A stretch of 64,000 nucleotides of DNA from positions 4,996,501 through 5,060,500 of the forward strand of contig NZ_CP020555.1 in NCBI RefSeq assembly GCF_002080455.1. Direction: 5' to 3'. The notes under the pieces are model-generated. The model ran no database searches and was not told the origin of the DNA. It saw nothing but the letters and a program-made list of their open reading frames with translations. This stretch comes from Streptomyces sp. Sge12 (GTDB lineage Bacteria; Actinomycetota; Actinomycetes; Streptomycetales; Streptomycetaceae). This document shows, piece by piece, positions 33,587 to 41,400 of this stretch. Both the position numbers and the translations under genes were made by a program. The number at the start of each line of letters is the position of its first letter. Positions within the stretch are counted from its first letter, which is position 1.

Positions 33587-34792
33587 TTGACCACCACCCT
33601 CCGTCAGGCTGCCCGCAAGAGCGCGGTCGCCGCCCTCTCCGCCGCCATCGGAGCCGGACTGCTCACCGCCGCGTCCGTCGCCACCGCGCCGACCGCGCAG
33701 GCCGCGACCACCTGCAGCGGGACCGCGTCGATCTACGGCATCCTCCCCGACGGCCGGCTCACCTTCAGCAGCATCACCCCGGCCACCGGGCAGTTGAAGA
33801 AGGTGCACGTCGGAGTCGACCTGGGGTTCGAGCCGAAGGCGATGGCCACCCTCAACTTCAACACCGTGCTGGTGACATCGACGACGGGAGCGCTCTACCG
33901 CGTCGACGTCCGCACCAACAACGAGTCCCTCGTCCTGGAGCGCCCGCCCGTCAAGATCTTCGACAGCGGCTGGACCCACGACAAGCTCACCTACGACGGC
34001 CACGGCCACCTGTACGGCACGGCCGGCGGGCTCCTCCTCCAGTACCTGGTCTCTCAGCCCAAGCCGACCGGCTCGGCGCACATCGGGCAGCGCAAGGAGA
34101 TCGGTACCGGCTTCGTCCTGAAGACCCTCACGGCCGTCGGCGACGACCGGCTGCTCGCCACCACGTCGGCCGGCGCGCTCTACTCCTACAAGATCGGCAG
34201 CGACGGCAGCTGGGACCGCGACGACCTCAAGAGCACCGGCTGGTCCGGCTTCGACCAGGTCGTATCGCCCGGCGGGGGCCTCTACTACGGCCGGATCGAA
34301 ACCACGGGAGCCATGTACTGGTACAAGGACGCCAATCCGGCCGACGGCAGCGGCGCCGACATCGCCCACCACAACGACACCCCCGTCAACACGGGCGGCT
34401 GGACGCAGGAGCTGCTCTCCGCCCAGCCGGCGACCTTCAGCTGCACCACCGCCGCGGACCCGCTCGACGGCAAGGACATCCCCGCCGTGAAAACGGCCGG
34501 CCGCGACCTGATGAACAAGCACGACGGCGGCGCCTGGAACAGCTCCACCCAGTGGAACTGCCTGGAGCAGCTGTGGGACAAGGAGAGCGGCTGGCGCTAC
34601 TGGGCCGACAACCCGAACTCCACGGCGTACGGCATCCCCCAGGCCCTGCCCGGTTCCAAGATGGATGCCTTCGGCGATGACTGGCGCACCAATCCGGTCA
34701 CCCAGATCAAGTGGGGCCTGTCCTACATCGACGGCCAGTACGGCACGCCCTGCGGCGCCTGGACCCACTTCCTGAACAACAACTGGTACTGA
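33587..34792 (+). CDS. secreted tachylectin-like protein with lytic transglycosylase-type C-terminus
   Basis: This 401-residue protein starts with TTG at 33587 behind GAGGAG. A signal peptide (about 1-40, ending TAQA) leads to a tachylectin-2-like beta-propeller (about 42-275), marked by repeated blades such as IYGILPDGRLTFSS, FDSGWTHDKLTYDGHGHLYG and LKSTGWSGFDQVVSPGGGLY. The last 100 residues (WNCLEQLWDKESGWRYWADN, NSTAYGIPQALPGSKMDAFG) match actinobacterial transglycosylase-like domains with the catalytic Glu in DKESGW. The propeller would bind sugars, and the C-terminus cut peptidoglycan. The next gene is a paralogue with another catalytic end. Confidence 0.85.
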   Translation: MTTTLRQAARKSAVAALSAAIGAGLLTAASVATAPTAQAATTCSGTASIYGILPDGRLTFSSITPATGQLKKVHVGVDLGFEPKAMATLNFNTVLVTSTTGALYRVDVRTNNESLVLERPPVKIFDSGWTHDKLTYDGHGHLYGTAGGLLLQYLVSQPKPTGSAHIGQRKEIGTGFVLKTLTAVGDDRLLATTSAGALYSYKIGSDGSWDRDDLKSTGWSGFDQVVSPGGGLYYGRIETTGAMYWYKDANPADGSGADIAHHNDTPVNTGGWTQELLSAQPATFSCTTAADPLDGKDIPAVKTAGRDLMNKHDGGAWNSSTQWNCLEQLWDKESGWRYWADNPNSTAYGIPQALPGSKMDAFGDDWRTNPVTQIKWGLSYIDGQYGTPCGAWTHFLNNNWY

Positions 34793-34896
34793 GCGGCCCC
34801 CGAGTCACGCCCGCTCTCCCGCTCTCCCGCTCTCTCCCCCTCACTTCCCCGGCCCGACGCGCGTACGTCAGGGCTGCCCAGAATCCGGAGACACCC

Positions 34897-36207
34897 ATGT
34901 TCCCGTCGTCCCTCAAGCGCCGCCTCGCCGCCACCCTGGCCGTCTCTGCCACGACCCTCGGCATGGTCACCGTCGCCTCGGCACCGGCCCAGGCCGCCGC
35001 GGTCTGCGGCGGCGACGTCTCGATCTACGGCACCCTCGCCGACGGCCGCCTCACCTACACGGCGATATCCCCCAACACCGGCGACCGGGTGAAGACCCTG
35101 ATCGGCTCGAACCTCGGCTTCACGCCGAAGGCGATGGCCACGCTCAACTTCAACACCGTCCTCGTGACGTCGACGGCCGGCGAGCTGTACCGCGTCGACA
35201 TCCAGACCAACGACAGCGCGCTGGCCCTGGCCGGAGTCACCAAGATCTGGGACAGCGGCTGGACCTTCGACAAGCTGACCTACGACGGCGCCGGCCACCT
35301 CTACGGCACGGTCGCCGGCGAGCTGCACCGCTACAACGTCTCCCAGGCCAAGCCCAGCGGTCCGGCCCACATCGCCAAGCACGCGGTGATCGACACGGGA
35401 TTCGTCCTCAAGACGCTCGCCGCGGCGGGCGACGACGTCCTGATCGCCAGCACCGCCGACGGCAGGCTGCTCTCGTACCAGATCAACGGTGTCGGGGACT
35501 GGGAGAGTTCGCAGCTCAAGAGCTCCGGCTGGTCGGCTGTCGACAACCTGGTCTCGCCCGGCGGCGGCCTCTACTACGGCCGGACGAACGGGGGGATGTA
35601 CTGGTACCACGACGCCGACCCCACCGACGGCAAGGGCGACGACATCGCCTACCACCCCGCCGATCCGGTCGATGCGAGCGGCTGGACGCAGACCCTGCTC
35701 TCCGCCTTCGCCAACGACTGCACCTACCGGCCGCCGGCGCCCCCGACCCCCACGCCCTCCACCAAGGGCGGGCAGATCGCCCGCAGCGAGATCATGAGCC
35801 GCGCCGCGAACTGGCTGAGCCGTGACGTCCCGTACAACCAGGGTGCGTACGCCTCCGACCCGGACGGCGACCACACCTACCGCACCGACTGCTCCGGCTT
35901 CGTCTCCATGGTCTGGCACGCCGGTACCAGCTACACGACGCAGAGCCTGCCGGGCGTCACCGCCACCATCTCCAAGTCCGACCTGCAGCCCGGCGACGCG
36001 CTGAACACCCTGGACGGGCACGTGGTGCTCTTCGAGAAGTGGGTCGACAAGGCCGCCGGGAAGTTCTCGTACATCCACGAGGCCAACACGAACGACGACA
36101 TGATGCGCGGTCAGGACTACCTCAACGGCGGCAGTGACGGCCGTATCGCGGGTCACGCCGCCTCGGGCTACGTCGCACTGCGCTACGACAAGGTCGTCAG
36201 CGGCTAG
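34897..36207 (+). CDS. secreted tachylectin-like protein with NlpC/P60-type C-terminus
   Basis: This 436-residue protein starts at ATG 34897. After a signal peptide (about 1-34) comes the same kind of tachylectin propeller as in the upstream gene: KAMATLNFNTVLVTST is shared exactly, and DSGWTFDKLTYDGAGHLYGT differs little. A PPAPPTPTPST linker leads to a cell-wall hydrolase domain (about 300-436) with the Cys nucleophile in RTDCSGFVSMVWHAG and His in NTLDGHVVLFEKW. It should cut peptide bonds in peptidoglycan. The two genes look like a tandem duplication followed by domain swap. A perfect terminator follows. Confidence 0.88.
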   Translation: MFPSSLKRRLAATLAVSATTLGMVTVASAPAQAAAVCGGDVSIYGTLADGRLTYTAISPNTGDRVKTLIGSNLGFTPKAMATLNFNTVLVTSTAGELYRVDIQTNDSALALAGVTKIWDSGWTFDKLTYDGAGHLYGTVAGELHRYNVSQAKPSGPAHIAKHAVIDTGFVLKTLAAAGDDVLIASTADGRLLSYQINGVGDWESSQLKSSGWSAVDNLVSPGGGLYYGRTNGGMYWYHDADPTDGKGDDIAYHPADPVDASGWTQTLLSAFANDCTYRPPAPPTPTPSTKGGQIARSEIMSRAANWLSRDVPYNQGAYASDPDGDHTYRTDCSGFVSMVWHAGTSYTTQSLPGVTATISKSDLQPGDALNTLDGHVVLFEKWVDKAAGKFSYIHEANTNDDMMRGQDYLNGGSDGRIAGHAASGYVALRYDKVVSG

Positions 36208-36224
36208 GGAGTGTCCTGTGGATC

Positions 36225-36254
36225 AGGCCGGACCGCCGACGGGCGGTCCGGCCT
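36225..36254. terminator. bidirectional terminator
   Basis: AGGCCGGACCGCC and GGCGGTCCGGCCT form a perfect 13-bp stem with a 4-base loop. It lies between genes converging from 36207 and 36262. Confidence 0.9.
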
Positions 36255-36261
36255 CCTCGTG

Positions 36262-36999
36262 TCAGAACTGGTACTGGCCGACCGTGATGAAGTGGCGCAG
36301 CACCTCCGGGGTGCCGTCGTCCAGTACGCGCTGGCACTCCGCGTACAGCGCGGCGCTGATGCCCGGGCGGGCGAGGATGGTGGCGACGGCGACGCGGTCG
36401 TCCTCCGCCTGGGCGAGCCGCAGACCGGTGGCGAGGAAGGCGGCGCGGTCGGCCGGGGTGCCGTCCAGGGCCTTGTTGGCCTCGCGGGTCACGCCCTTGC
36501 CCGGCTTGGTGAACAGGATCCGCAGGATCGCGACCTTGTTGTCGTCGTCCTGGGCCTTGGCGAGGCCGGTGGCGAGGAAGGCGGCGCGGTCGGCCGGGGT
36601 GCCGTCCAGGGCCTTGTTGGCCTCGCGGGTCACGCCCTTGCCCGGCTTGGTGAACAGGATCCGCAGGATCGCGACCTTGTTGTCGTCGTCCTGGGCCTTG
36701 GCCAGACCCGTCTTCAGGAAGGTGCGCACGTCCTCGGTGGTGCCGGCCAGGGCCTCGTGGGCGGCACCGGTCACGCCCTTGCCCGGGTTGGCGGCCAGGA
36801 TCCGGGTGACCTCGGCGCGCAGCTCGGCGTCCGACATGGTGTCGTACGGAGACTCCCCCGCCGTCAGCGCCGCCACCTTCGAGGGCGCGGTGGCGGGCGC
36901 GGCGGCGGACGGGCCGGCGGCGAGGGCCGGGGTGGCGAGGAGCAGGGCCGGGGCCAGGGCGCCGACGGTCAGGGCGAGCGCGGAACGGGTGAGCTTCAT
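36262..36999 (-). CDS. secreted ALF-repeat protein
   Basis: This 245-residue protein starts at ATG 36999. A signal peptide (about 1-26, LTVGALAPALLLATPALA) precedes helical ALF-type repeats, each about 47 residues: a lead unit, then two almost identical units (AKAQDDDNKVAILRILFTKP, GKGVTREANKALDGTPADRA, AFLATGL) and a diverged last unit (LRLAQAEDDRVAVATILARP). The family is common in streptomycete secreted proteins and has no settled function; helical solenoid packing and protein binding are likely. The duplication at DNA level is described separately. Its partner genes are not obvious. Confidence 0.85.
   Translation of the reverse strand: MKLTRSALALTVGALAPALLLATPALAAGPSAAAPATAPSKVAALTAGESPYDTMSDAELRAEVTRILAANPGKGVTGAAHEALAGTTEDVRTFLKTGLAKAQDDDNKVAILRILFTKPGKGVTREANKALDGTPADRAAFLATGLAKAQDDDNKVAILRILFTKPGKGVTREANKALDGTPADRAAFLATGLRLAQAEDDRVAVATILARPGISAALYAECQRVLDDGTPEVLRHFITVGQYQF
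36427..36708. repeat. 141-bp tandem direct duplication in the ALF-repeat gene
   Basis: Two adjacent 141-bp copies (36427-36567 and 36568-36708) appear nearly identical, including GGTGGCGAGGAAGGCGGCGC near the start and GACCTTGTTGTCGTCGTCCT near the end of each. The unit is 47 codons, so the frame is kept and one protein repeat is gained. The near identity indicates a recent event or gene conversion. Confidence 0.9.
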
Positions 37000-37129
37000 G
37001 CTGGTTTCCCCCCAGGAATCACGGAAGTCGGTCAAAGCCTTTCGCTCGATGATCGTTTCAGGGGGCGCTTGGGCTGTCCAACGCCCATACCGCGTCAAAT
37101 TGCCCGCCGAACAGCTAAGTGGAATAACG

Positions 37130-39001
37130 CTAGAGGCGGTTCTCCGCACCCGGTCGGGTGCCGATCATCTCGGCGATCCGCTCCGGGGCGACGGCCCGCG
37201 AGTAGAGCCAGCCCTGGCCCGTGTCGCAGCCCACGCGGCGCAGCCGTGCGGCCTGCCCGGCGGTCTCCACGCACTCGGCGGTGACCGTCAGGCCCAGCCG
37301 GTGCGCGAGCTGGACCAGCGCCTCGACGATGGTCTCGTCGGCCGGATTCGGGTGGGTGCCCTCCTCGTAGCGGAATCCGCGCACGAAGGAGCCGTCCAGT
37401 TTCAGAACTGATACAGGGAGCCTGCTGAGGTAGGCGAGGTTCGAGTAGCCGGTGCCGAAGTCGTCGATCGCGATCCGCACGCCCATGTCGCTGAGCGCCT
37501 GAAGGGCTTGGAGGGGGCGCCCGGCCGAGCCCATCACCGCCGACTCGGTCAGCTCCAGTTGGAGCAGCTGCGGGGCGAGGCCCGTCTCGGCCAGGATCTC
37601 CGCGACGTCCGCCACGAGGTCCGAGTCCCAGACCTGCCGGACGGCGACGTTCACGGATACGAAGACCGGGGCGTCACTGGGCTGTTCGATCTGCCAGCGG
37701 CGGGCCTGCCGGCAAGCGGTCCGCAGGACCCACTGTCCCAACTGGACGATGGAGCCGTCCTCTTCGGCGATCCCGATGAACCGATTCGGCGTGAGTGTGC
37801 CGAATTGCGGGTGGTTCCAGCGCACCAGGGCCTCGACGCCGCGCACCGCGCCGCTCTCCAGGTCCACCAGCGGCTGGTACTCCAGCTCGAACTCGTCCCG
37901 CTCCACGGCCGGTCGGAGCGTCGAGGAGAGTGCCTGGCGGGTCATGCGGTGGGCGTTGCGCTCGGGGTCGAACAGCGTCCAGCGGGCCTTGCCGTCCGCC
38001 TTGGCCCAGTACAGGGTCGTGTCGGCGGCCTGCATCAGGCCGGTCGCCGTGGTGCCGGCCGCCGCCCGCTCCACGACCCCGATCGAGGCGGAGACGGACA
38101 GCCGCTGCCCGGCCAGGTCGAAGGGCTCCTGTACGGCGGCCAGGACGCTGCGTGCCAGGTCCGCGAGCTGTTCGGTACCGGTGGAGTCCTCGACGAGCAG
38201 GGCGAACTCGTCGCCGCCGAGGCGGGCGACCAGGTGCCCGCCGGTGCGCCCGTAGCCGGACTGGTCGGCGCACTGGGTGAGTCGGGCGGCGACGGCGGTG
38301 AGCAGCCGGTCGCCGACCCGGTGGCCGAGGGTGTCGTTGACGGCCTTGAACCCGTCCAGGTCCAGGTAGCACAGCCCGATCCGGCCGGTGCCGCCGCCGT
38401 GCTCGTACGAGGCGGCCTCCAGGGCGGCGGAGAGCCGCTCGAAGAAGAGGGCGCGGTTGGGCAGGCGCGTGACCGGGTCGTGCATCTGGAGGTGGCGCAG
38501 GCGGGCCTGGAGGTCACGGCGGTCGCTGATGTCGGCCACCGACAGCAGGACGTCCCCGGTGCCGGGGACGGGTCCGAGGGTGACCTCGGTCCAGAGCGAG
38601 TGCCCGTCGGGGTGTTTGAGGCGGCGGGTGCAGCGCAGCCGGGCCTGGCGCCCGCGGAGCACCTCCTGGTACGCGGCCCAGGTGCGGGCCTCCGCGGCCA
38701 GGTCCACCAGGTCGGCGGCGCACCGGTGGACGAGGGCGCGGGGCTCACTGCCGAGCAGCCCGGCGAAGGCCTGGTTGGCGGCGACGACGTAGCCCTCGCG
38801 GTCCACGACGGCCATGGCGAGGTGGGCCGCGTTGAAGGCGGCCCGGTAGTCGCGCAGGTCGGACTCGGCGCGGTGCGGCGCCGCCGGGGCGGCCCGGGTG
38901 GCCGATGCCGACGGCACTGCCGGCACTGCCGGGTGACGCTCCGTAATGGCCGATCGGATGCTGTCGGCCGCCGAACCGGTTCCTTCTGAGGTTCCGCTCA
39001 C
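37130..39001 (-). CDS. PAS-GGDEF-EAL c-di-GMP cyclase/phosphodiesterase
   Basis: This 623-residue protein starts with GTG at 39001 (GGGAG upstream). A Pro/Ala-rich N-terminus leads to a PAS domain (about 55-165; AAFNAAHLAMAVVDREGYVV), a GGDEF domain (about 180-340) with intact ARLGGDEFALL, and an EAL domain (about 360-615) with VRGVEALVRWNHP, LQLELTESAVMG, IAIDDFGTGYSNL and TVTAECVETAG. Both active sites look intact and no RxxD inhibitory site is seen before GGDEF. c-di-GMP controls development in streptomycetes through BldD. It has no membrane segments, unlike RmdA/RmdB, and resembles CdgA-type enzymes, though the orthologue is not certain. Confidence 0.93.
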   Translation of the reverse strand: MSGTSEGTGSAADSIRSAITERHPAVPAVPSASATRAAPAAPHRAESDLRDYRAAFNAAHLAMAVVDREGYVVAANQAFAGLLGSEPRALVHRCAADLVDLAAEARTWAAYQEVLRGRQARLRCTRRLKHPDGHSLWTEVTLGPVPGTGDVLLSVADISDRRDLQARLRHLQMHDPVTRLPNRALFFERLSAALEAASYEHGGGTGRIGLCYLDLDGFKAVNDTLGHRVGDRLLTAVAARLTQCADQSGYGRTGGHLVARLGGDEFALLVEDSTGTEQLADLARSVLAAVQEPFDLAGQRLSVSASIGVVERAAAGTTATGLMQAADTTLYWAKADGKARWTLFDPERNAHRMTRQALSSTLRPAVERDEFELEYQPLVDLESGAVRGVEALVRWNHPQFGTLTPNRFIGIAEEDGSIVQLGQWVLRTACRQARRWQIEQPSDAPVFVSVNVAVRQVWDSDLVADVAEILAETGLAPQLLQLELTESAVMGSAGRPLQALQALSDMGVRIAIDDFGTGYSNLAYLSRLPVSVLKLDGSFVRGFRYEEGTHPNPADETIVEALVQLAHRLGLTVTAECVETAGQAARLRRVGCDTGQGWLYSRAVAPERIAEMIGTRPGAENRL

Positions 39002-39347
39002 CGTTGGCTCCCGCAGTGTTCGTGAGTGTCCGCGCAGGAAAGTGTGCCGATCATAGAGGCTGCCGGGAGGCCCTATCCAGCGGCGCCACCGGTTGAGACG
39101 GGTCAGTTCGGTGTGATGACGGATCGCGGGCCGAAGACCGGGCGATCGTTTCTGCGCGGCTCTGAGCATGCGGATGCTTCTGCTGATCTCAGGTGATCGG
39201 TCGTGACGTTCTGTAGGCAGGGGCGTGAAGTTCGAGGGTCACCGGCTTGACGTATTGCTCACTCGTGTGGGGCAGCGGAACAGGGCATTAGTAAGACAAT
39301 CGCCTCAAGGTGGATGAACAGGCACGAATCCACCACCGGAGGTCGAT
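39002..39347. other. 346-base divergent promoter region
   Basis: This gap separates the c-di-GMP enzyme and the metalloprotease genes. A TTGACG at about 39249 could be a -35 for the protease gene, but a matching -10 is not clear. No small gene with convincing codon use, no repeat and no strong hairpin was seen. GTGA-type half sites near 39191 are too weak to call a BldD box. Confidence 0.4.
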
Positions 39348-40583
39348 GTGGCGCGACAGCAGACACCCGGGGGAGTGGAACGCTCCCGCATCCGAAGTAC
39401 CGCCGCGGCGCTCACTTCCCTGACGGCGCTGGCAGCTATGTCGCTCGTCGCCGGACCCGCGGTGGCCGACTCCGGAGCCGGACCCTGCGCGCTGACCCGC
39501 ACCACGGCGCACCACTCCCTCGGCCTGGACACCTGGAACGGCGCCTACCCCAAGCCCGAGCGCACGCTCGACGCGGTCATGGTCTTCCTCTCCTTCCCCG
39601 ACCACCGCAGCGCCCTGACGACCGACGAGATCGTCGGCGACTACTTCCCCGCCACCAGCGACTTCTTCCAGCAGGCCTCGTACGGGCGGTTCCGGCTGGT
39701 CCCGCACCCGCAGAAGCAGTGGATCCAAATGCCCAGGCCGTCCACCGCGTACGGCATAAAGCGCGACTGGGCCGCCGGGGACCGGGCGGCCTACCTGCGG
39801 GACGCGGTCGCCACCGCCGACGCGCAGGTGGACTTCCGCAAGTACGACGTCGTGTACTTCGTGGCCGACCCGGACGCGCCCGGGGTGGACTCCGACGCCA
39901 CGAAGGTCGTCAACTTCGAGCACCCGATCGTCGCGGACGGCACGGAACTGCGGCGGATCGTCACCGTCTTCGAGCGCCACCCGCCGGACCGCAACGTCCT
40001 GGCCCACGAGACCGGGCACGTCTTCGATCTGCCCGACCTCTACCACCGGCCCACGGACGGCAAGGGCGACTGGGACACCTACGTCGGGGACTGGGACGTC
40101 ATGGGCAGCCAGTTCGGCATGTCCCCGGACCTCTTCGCCTGGCACAAGTGGAAGCTGGGCTGGCTGGACGCGTCCCAGGTGGACTGCGTGCAGTCGGGCT
40201 CCTCGCTGCACACCCTCCAGCCGCTGGCCGAGGCCCCGCCGAGCGGCGGGACCGGCGGGACCCGGCTCGCGGTGATCCGTACGGGCCCCGGCAGCGCGAT
40301 CGCCGTCGAGGCGCGGGGCTCCGCCGGCAACGACGGGGACACCTGCACGGAGGGCGTCCTGGTCTACCGGGTCCGCAACGAGGCGGCGTCGGGCGGCGGC
40401 CCCATCGAGGTGCTGGACGCACACCCGTCGACGGAGGCGTGCTGGGACCGCTCGGTGTACCCGCCGCTGGCGGACGCGCCCATGGAGGTGGGCGAGACGT
40501 ACACCGTGCCGGGGGAGCGGATCACCATCGAGGTGGCGGACCGCACCCGGTCCGGCGCCTACACGGTGAAGATCACGACCTGA
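39348..40583 (+). CDS. secreted M6-type metalloprotease domain protein
   Basis: This 411-residue protein starts with GTG at 39348 behind CGGAGGTC. It has a twin-basic N-terminus and a signal peptide (about 15-40, ending GPAVA). The zinc site is HETGHVFDLPDLYH (HExxHxxxxxDxY), typical of M6/immune-inhibitor A-like enzymes. Other family marks are VMVFLSFPDHRSALTTDEIV, FFQQASYGRF, WDTYVGDWDVMGSQFG and LFAWHKWKLGWL. The C-terminal 140 residues are beta-rich. It probably degrades extracellular proteins. It is followed by a terminator and a tRNA gene on the other strand. Confidence 0.92.
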   Translation: MARQQTPGGVERSRIRSTAAALTSLTALAAMSLVAGPAVADSGAGPCALTRTTAHHSLGLDTWNGAYPKPERTLDAVMVFLSFPDHRSALTTDEIVGDYFPATSDFFQQASYGRFRLVPHPQKQWIQMPRPSTAYGIKRDWAAGDRAAYLRDAVATADAQVDFRKYDVVYFVADPDAPGVDSDATKVVNFEHPIVADGTELRRIVTVFERHPPDRNVLAHETGHVFDLPDLYHRPTDGKGDWDTYVGDWDVMGSQFGMSPDLFAWHKWKLGWLDASQVDCVQSGSSLHTLQPLAEAPPSGGTGGTRLAVIRTGPGSAIAVEARGSAGNDGDTCTEGVLVYRVRNEAASGGGPIEVLDAHPSTEACWDRSVYPPLADAPMEVGETYTVPGERITIEVADRTRSGAYTVKITT

Positions 40584-40609
40584 CGGCCGGGCGACACCGC
40601 CGGACGACG

Positions 40610-40642
40610 AAGAAGGCCCCCACTCGCGTGGAGGCCTTCTTC
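40610..40642. terminator. bidirectional terminator beside tRNA-Lys copy 3
   Basis: AGAAGGCC and GGCCTTCT bound a stem with further CCCAC/GTGG pairing around a short loop. It follows the metalloprotease stop and, on the minus strand, the 3' end of the tRNA-Lys gene. The sequence next to the tRNA (CTTCTTCCGTCTG) matches that of copy 1. Confidence 0.8.
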
Positions 40643-40648
40643 CGTCTG

Positions 40649-40722
40649 TGCGCCGCCAGGGACTCGAACCCCGGACCCGCTGATTAAGAGTCAGCTGCTC
40701 TAACCAACTGAGCTAGCGGCGC
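40649..40722 (-). tRNA. tRNA-Lys(CTT), copy 3
   Basis: This is the third identical 74-base tRNA-Lys gene, on the minus strand. The acceptor stem GCGCCGC/GCGGCGC, the CTT anticodon and the T arm are the same as in copies 1 and 2. The leader CGTCAGCAA just upstream matches the CTGTCAGCAA of copy 1, and a TAATGT-like -10 lies further up. The 3' terminator has been kept in form but not in exact sequence. Confidence 0.97.
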
Positions 40723-40740
40723 TTGCTGACGAGGAAGACA

Positions 40741-41304
40741 TTAGCAGGAGGATCCGCGGAACGAAAAATCGATATCCCCAGGTCCGGTCGGTGCCTGGGT
40801 ACGGGCCGCCCGGACGAAGGCCCAGAGCAGGGCCTCGGGCCCGGGCAGCCAGGGCTCGCGCGCGTCGGGCGCCACGAGCCACCGGGAGGGGCCGGGTGCG
40901 GCGGCCAGCGGCGGCACGGTGACGGCGTCCCCGCGGCCGTGGCAGAGCGGCGCCGGGGCGGTACGGGAACCTCCCCATTCCTCCCACGCCAGCAGGGCGG
41001 GCAGCCGCTGCGCGGTACCGGGGGCGGCGAAGAGCAGCATCCGGCCGCGGTGCACGGCGACCGGCCCGGATCCGGGCCCCTCGGACCGCAGCAGGTCCAG
41101 GACGCGGCGCCCGAGGACGAGGGGGACGTTGACGACGTCGAAGGGGTCCCCGCAGGGCAGCGTGGCGGGGAGTGCGGGACGCGCCTGCCACACCGCGAGG
41201 GTGCGCCGGGGGTGGGCGGCCGCCGAGGCGAGCCAGGCGGCGCCCTGCGGGGTGACGTGGGTGGCGGGAGCGGGGAGCGCGGGTGCCGTCGTCAGCGTCG
41301 TCAT
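40741..41304 (-). CDS. conserved Streptomyces protein, primase/polymerase-like fragment family
   Basis: This 187-residue protein starts at ATG 41304. It has the pattern of actinobacterial proteins annotated as bifunctional DNA primase/polymerase-like: WQARPALPATLPCGDPFDVV, GPVAVHRGRMLLFAAPGTAQ, LLAWEEWG and RWLVAPDAREPWLPGPEALL. Only the region seen in the smaller family is present, with no helicase motifs. The GDPFDVVN segment may be a remnant of the prim-pol catalytic core. A role in DNA metabolism is possible but weakly supported. It ends 18 bases before the tRNA-Lys gene. Confidence 0.6.
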   Translation of the reverse strand: MTTLTTAPALPAPATHVTPQGAAWLASAAAHPRRTLAVWQARPALPATLPCGDPFDVVNVPLVLGRRVLDLLRSEGPGSGPVAVHRGRMLLFAAPGTAQRLPALLAWEEWGGSRTAPAPLCHGRGDAVTVPPLAAAPGPSRWLVAPDAREPWLPGPEALLWAFVRAARTQAPTGPGDIDFSFRGSSC

Positions 41305-41400
41305 ATGCCAGGTGTACCCGCCGTAGCGATATGAATGCCCCGAGTTACCGAAAACCGGGACGCGGCGGGTGCCCCTGGAGTATGTTGCGCCGACGCCGAG

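Noticed and set aside
37508..38989. A 493-codon plus-strand frame opposite the GGDEF-EAL gene
   Set aside because: The minus-strand gene has intact catalytic motifs; the opposite frame is low-complexity.
39191..39214. Possible BldD box before the c-di-GMP enzyme gene
   Set aside because: The GTGA half sites are in direct, not inverted, order and spacing is unusual.
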